Below, in pieces: positions 5,749-6,518 of a stretch of 6,518 nucleotides of DNA. The notes under the pieces were generated by a model. It searched no databases. It was not told where the DNA came from and saw only the letters and a list, made by a program, of their open reading frames with translations. Origin of the DNA: Anaerolineaceae bacterium (lineage in GTDB: Bacteria > Chloroflexota > Anaerolineae > Anaerolineales > Anaerolineaceae); NCBI GenBank assembly GCA_003158355.1, contig PMIV01000239.1, positions 1 through 6,518 on the forward strand, written 5' to 3'. Both the position numbers and the translations under genes were made by a program. The first letter of the stretch is position 1. Each line of letters opens with the position of its first letter.

Positions 5749-6518
5749 ATGACCCTTAAAGACGAAAAAGCGCAATGGGAGGAAACGGTTGTTGGTCCCG
5801 TAATCAAGAAATTCAAGGAACGCAAAGAGGAGTTTGTTACCTCTTCCGGCATTCCGCTCCCCAGAACTGCCACCCCTGAAGAATTTGATTACATGCAAGA
5901 GCTGGGCTTTCCGGGTGAATATCCGTTCACCCGCGGCGTGCAGCCTACCATGTATCGCAGCCGTTTTTGGACAATGCGCCAGTATGCCGGGTTTGCCAAC
6001 GCTGAAGAATCCAACCGCCGTTACCGTTACCTGCTAGAACAGGGGCAAACCGGCCTTTCGGTAGCGTTCGACCTGCCCACCCAGATCGGTTATGACGCCG
6101 ATGACTCCATGTCGCTCGGCGAAGTGGGTAAAGTAGGCGTCTCCATTTCTTCTTTGAAGGATATGGAGATTTTATTTAATCAGATCCCGCTGGATAAGGT
6201 TTCGACCAGCATGACTATCAATGCCCCGGCGGCAGTGCTGCTGGCCATGTATATCGCAGTAGGCAAGCGGCAGGGTGTGGAAATGAAGCAGCTACGTGGC
6301 ACCATCCAGAACGATATTCTAAAAGAATATGTCGCGCGCGGCACTTATATTTTCCCTCCAGTCCCTTCCCTGCGTTTGATCACAGATACCTTCAAATTTT
6401 GCCAGAAGGAAGTGCCTAACTGGAATACCATCAGCATCTCGGGTTACCATATCCGCGAAGCCGGTTCCACGGCGGTACAGGAAGTGGCTTTCACCCTGGC
6501 GGATGCCATCGAATATGT
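5749..6518 (+). CDS. Methylmalonyl-CoA mutase large (alpha) subunit, N-terminal part, 3' end outside window
   Basis: Partial gene; 256 codons are readable before the window ends. The enzyme interconverts (R)-methylmalonyl-CoA and succinyl-CoA with adenosylcobalamin, in propionate and branched-chain metabolism. Motifs: [20 protein letters not shown] (58-77) followed by [23 protein letters not shown] (102-119), [20 protein letters not shown] (183-202), [11 protein letters not shown] (229-239). Counting from the well-studied Propionibacterium enzyme gives a constant offset of ten: Tyr89, Gln197, Arg207, Tyr243 and His244 correspond to Tyr79, Gln187, Arg197, Tyr233 and His234. Tyr79 and Arg197 favour methylmalonyl-CoA over isobutyryl-CoA (Phe, Gln) and 2-hydroxyisobutyryl-CoA (Ile) mutases. 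The short N-terminus is like stand-alone large subunits of about 550 residues whose B12 domain is a separate protein, though the end is not seen. AGAGG lies five bases before the ATG. Confidence 0.95.
   Translation, partial: MTLKDEKAQWEETVVGPVIKKFKERKEEFVTSSGIPLPRTATPEEFDYMQELGFPGEYPFTRGVQPTMYRSRFWTMRQYAGFANAEESNRRYRYLLEQGQTGLSVAFDLPTQIGYDADDSMSLGEVGKVGVSISSLKDMEILFNQIPLDKVSTSMTINAPAAVLLAMYIAVGKRQGVEMKQLRGTIQNDILKEYVARGTYIFPPVPSLRLITDTFKFCQKEVPNWNTISISGYHIREAGSTAVQEVAFTLADAIEY

Overview
The window holds seven protein genes. Five are complete or partial genes on the minus strand that read leftwards, and one partial gene on the plus strand runs off the right end; the leftmost minus-strand gene is also cut by the window edge. 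That is six genes in all: a DUF1786-family protein (partial), a PII-like protein, a CPA2-type cation/proton antiporter, an octopine/nopaline-dehydrogenase-family oxidoreductase, a large cobalamin-dependent mutase-like protein, and the large subunit of methylmalonyl-CoA mutase (partial). (The count is six; 'seven' would only be reached by counting a doubtful 22-residue leader ORF, which I reject.) No RNA gene, insertion sequence, CRISPR array or phage gene was seen. Moderate GC, good Shine-Dalgarno sequences, B12-dependent mutases, and an antiporter/PII-like/DUF1786 run would fit a Chloroflexota (Anaerolineae-like) bacterium, but this is a guess from gene content only.

Region 1-2447 (minus strand) is a tight three-gene operon: antiporter, then PII-like protein (stop and start share one base, TGATG), then DUF1786 protein (20-base overlap). 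The antiporter has no cytoplasmic RCK/TrkA-N domain, so the small PII-like protein is the obvious candidate for its soluble regulator.

Region 2565-5331 (minus strand) is a two-gene unit. The first gene fuses an N-terminal B12-binding Rossmann domain to a barrel and C-terminal region that resemble the E subunit of glutamate mutase, so one polypeptide carries what are normally the S and E subunits. Residues that hold glutamate in the known enzyme are not all kept, so the substrate is probably different. Four bases downstream, with its ribosome binding site inside the last codons of the mutase, is a GTG-started oxidoreductase of the octopine/nopaline dehydrogenase family. The pair looks like a short, undescribed pathway: rearrangement of an amino-acid-like substrate plus an NAD(P)-dependent step. 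This is the most interesting part of the window. A 117-base gap separates it from the antiporter operon, with no convincing terminator, so read-through is possible.

Region 5332-5748 is a 417-base AT-rich divergent intergenic region. On the minus strand it has a candidate extended -10 promoter, a leader of about 240 bases with repeats and alternative pairings, a terminator-like hairpin directly before the Shine-Dalgarno sequence of the mutase-like gene, and an 8-base segment able to mask that Shine-Dalgarno sequence. It looks like a regulated leader, but it lacks the recognisable core of a cobalamin riboswitch.

Region 5749-6518 (plus strand) starts methylmalonyl-CoA mutase large subunit, with the key catalytic residues in place. 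Thus two different B12 mutases are transcribed divergently from one intergenic region.
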